Positions 22,469 to 22,612 of a stretch of DNA of 22,612 nt are shown piece after piece. The position numbers and the translations under genes were made by a program. The notes below the pieces were generated by a model. That model was not told the origin of the DNA. It saw only the letters and a list, made by a program, of their open reading frames with translations, and ran no database searches. The stretch's first letter is position 1, and each line of letters starts with the position of its first letter. Source of the stretch: a virus; the IMG/VR virus record IMGVR_UViG_3300044618_002999, positions 1 through 22,612 of that record. One strand, 5' to 3'.

Positions 22469-22612
22469 TAGTAGATCTTGTTAACCGCGTTCCGGTTGCT
22501 TCGTGTAAAAGTTTATTTTTGTCTAAGTTGCATAACAAAAACCAGTTGCCGCAATATCAAGATTTTTGTGCCATAATATCCAATAATTTAACCACAGCAT
22601 TAGTCATTAACG
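22465..22612 (+). CDS. Start of an unrecognised gene after gp46 (partial, runs off the right edge)
   Basis: The ATG at 22465 overlaps the gp46 stop (ATGA), and the frame is open for 49 codons to the edge: MIVDLVNRVPVASCKSLFLS, then a polar stretch with NKNQLPQYQDFCAIISNN. T4 has the sliding clamp gene 45 near this point, but the visible part does not resemble gp45. Too little is visible to assign a function. Confidence 0.5.
   Translation, partial: MIVDLVNRVPVASCKSLFLSKLHNKNQLPQYQDFCAIISNNLTTALVIN

Noticed and set aside
22465-22612. The partial gene after gp46 as the sliding clamp gp45
   Set aside because: T4 gene order makes this tempting, but the 49 visible residues do not resemble the gp45 N-terminus.
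17832-22612. A new anti-phage or defence system built from the SGNH, 66- and 289-residue genes
   Set aside because: The surrounding genes are phage core genes, no nuclease/sensor pairing beyond gp46/gp47 is seen, and nothing in the sequence supports a defence role.

Overview
The window looks like part of the genome of a T4-like contractile-tailed phage (myovirus), probably an environmental relative of T4 rather than a coliphage. The support is a set of recognisable T4 orthologues in T4-like groupings: baseplate wedge proteins gp53, gp25 and gp6, a gp5-type baseplate spike, the late-transcription sigma factor gp55, and the recombination nuclease pair gp47/gp46. Genes are packed almost without gaps, and many start and stop codons overlap. 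No tRNA, CRISPR array, insertion sequence or rRNA was seen. The host cannot be named from the sequence.

Layout. Positions 1-16816 are one block on the minus strand, read right to left, encoding the baseplate. In transcription order: a tail-tube-cap-like protein with a long low-complexity N-terminus (16816-15392), gp53 (15392-15093), two hub-like proteins that end in the same C-terminal motif (15091-13685 and 13680-12139), a 90-residue proline-rich protein (12135-11863), a gp5-like spike with OB-fold and beta-helix but no visible lysozyme domain (11863-10349), a structural protein with 11-residue repeats (10349-8814), gp25 (8801-8427), a large gp6 (8375-4938) and a very large gp7-position protein that runs off the left edge (4938-1).

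Positions 16817-16932 are the only sizeable intergenic region. It is divergent. On the plus strand it holds a near-consensus extended -10 sigma-70 promoter and a perfect AGGAGG ribosome binding site in front of a TTG start. On the minus strand it holds a T4-late-like motif. From 16933 to the right edge, a plus-strand operon encodes gp55, an SGNH/GDSL-type hydrolase, gp47, a 66-residue protein, an unrecognised 289-residue protein, gp46, and the start of a further unrecognised gene. Several of these are joined by ATGA overlaps.

How the parts fit: the plus-strand operon is probably an early/middle module making the late sigma factor and the recombination/DNA-processing nuclease. gp55 would then switch on late promoters serving the minus-strand baseplate block. 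The most unusual points are the large insertion in gp55, the shared C-terminal motif of the two hub-like proteins, cupredoxin-like repeats that have lost their metal ligands in the gp7-position protein, the AT-rich accessory genes placed around and between 55, 47 and 46, and a GC-rich patch inside gp46.
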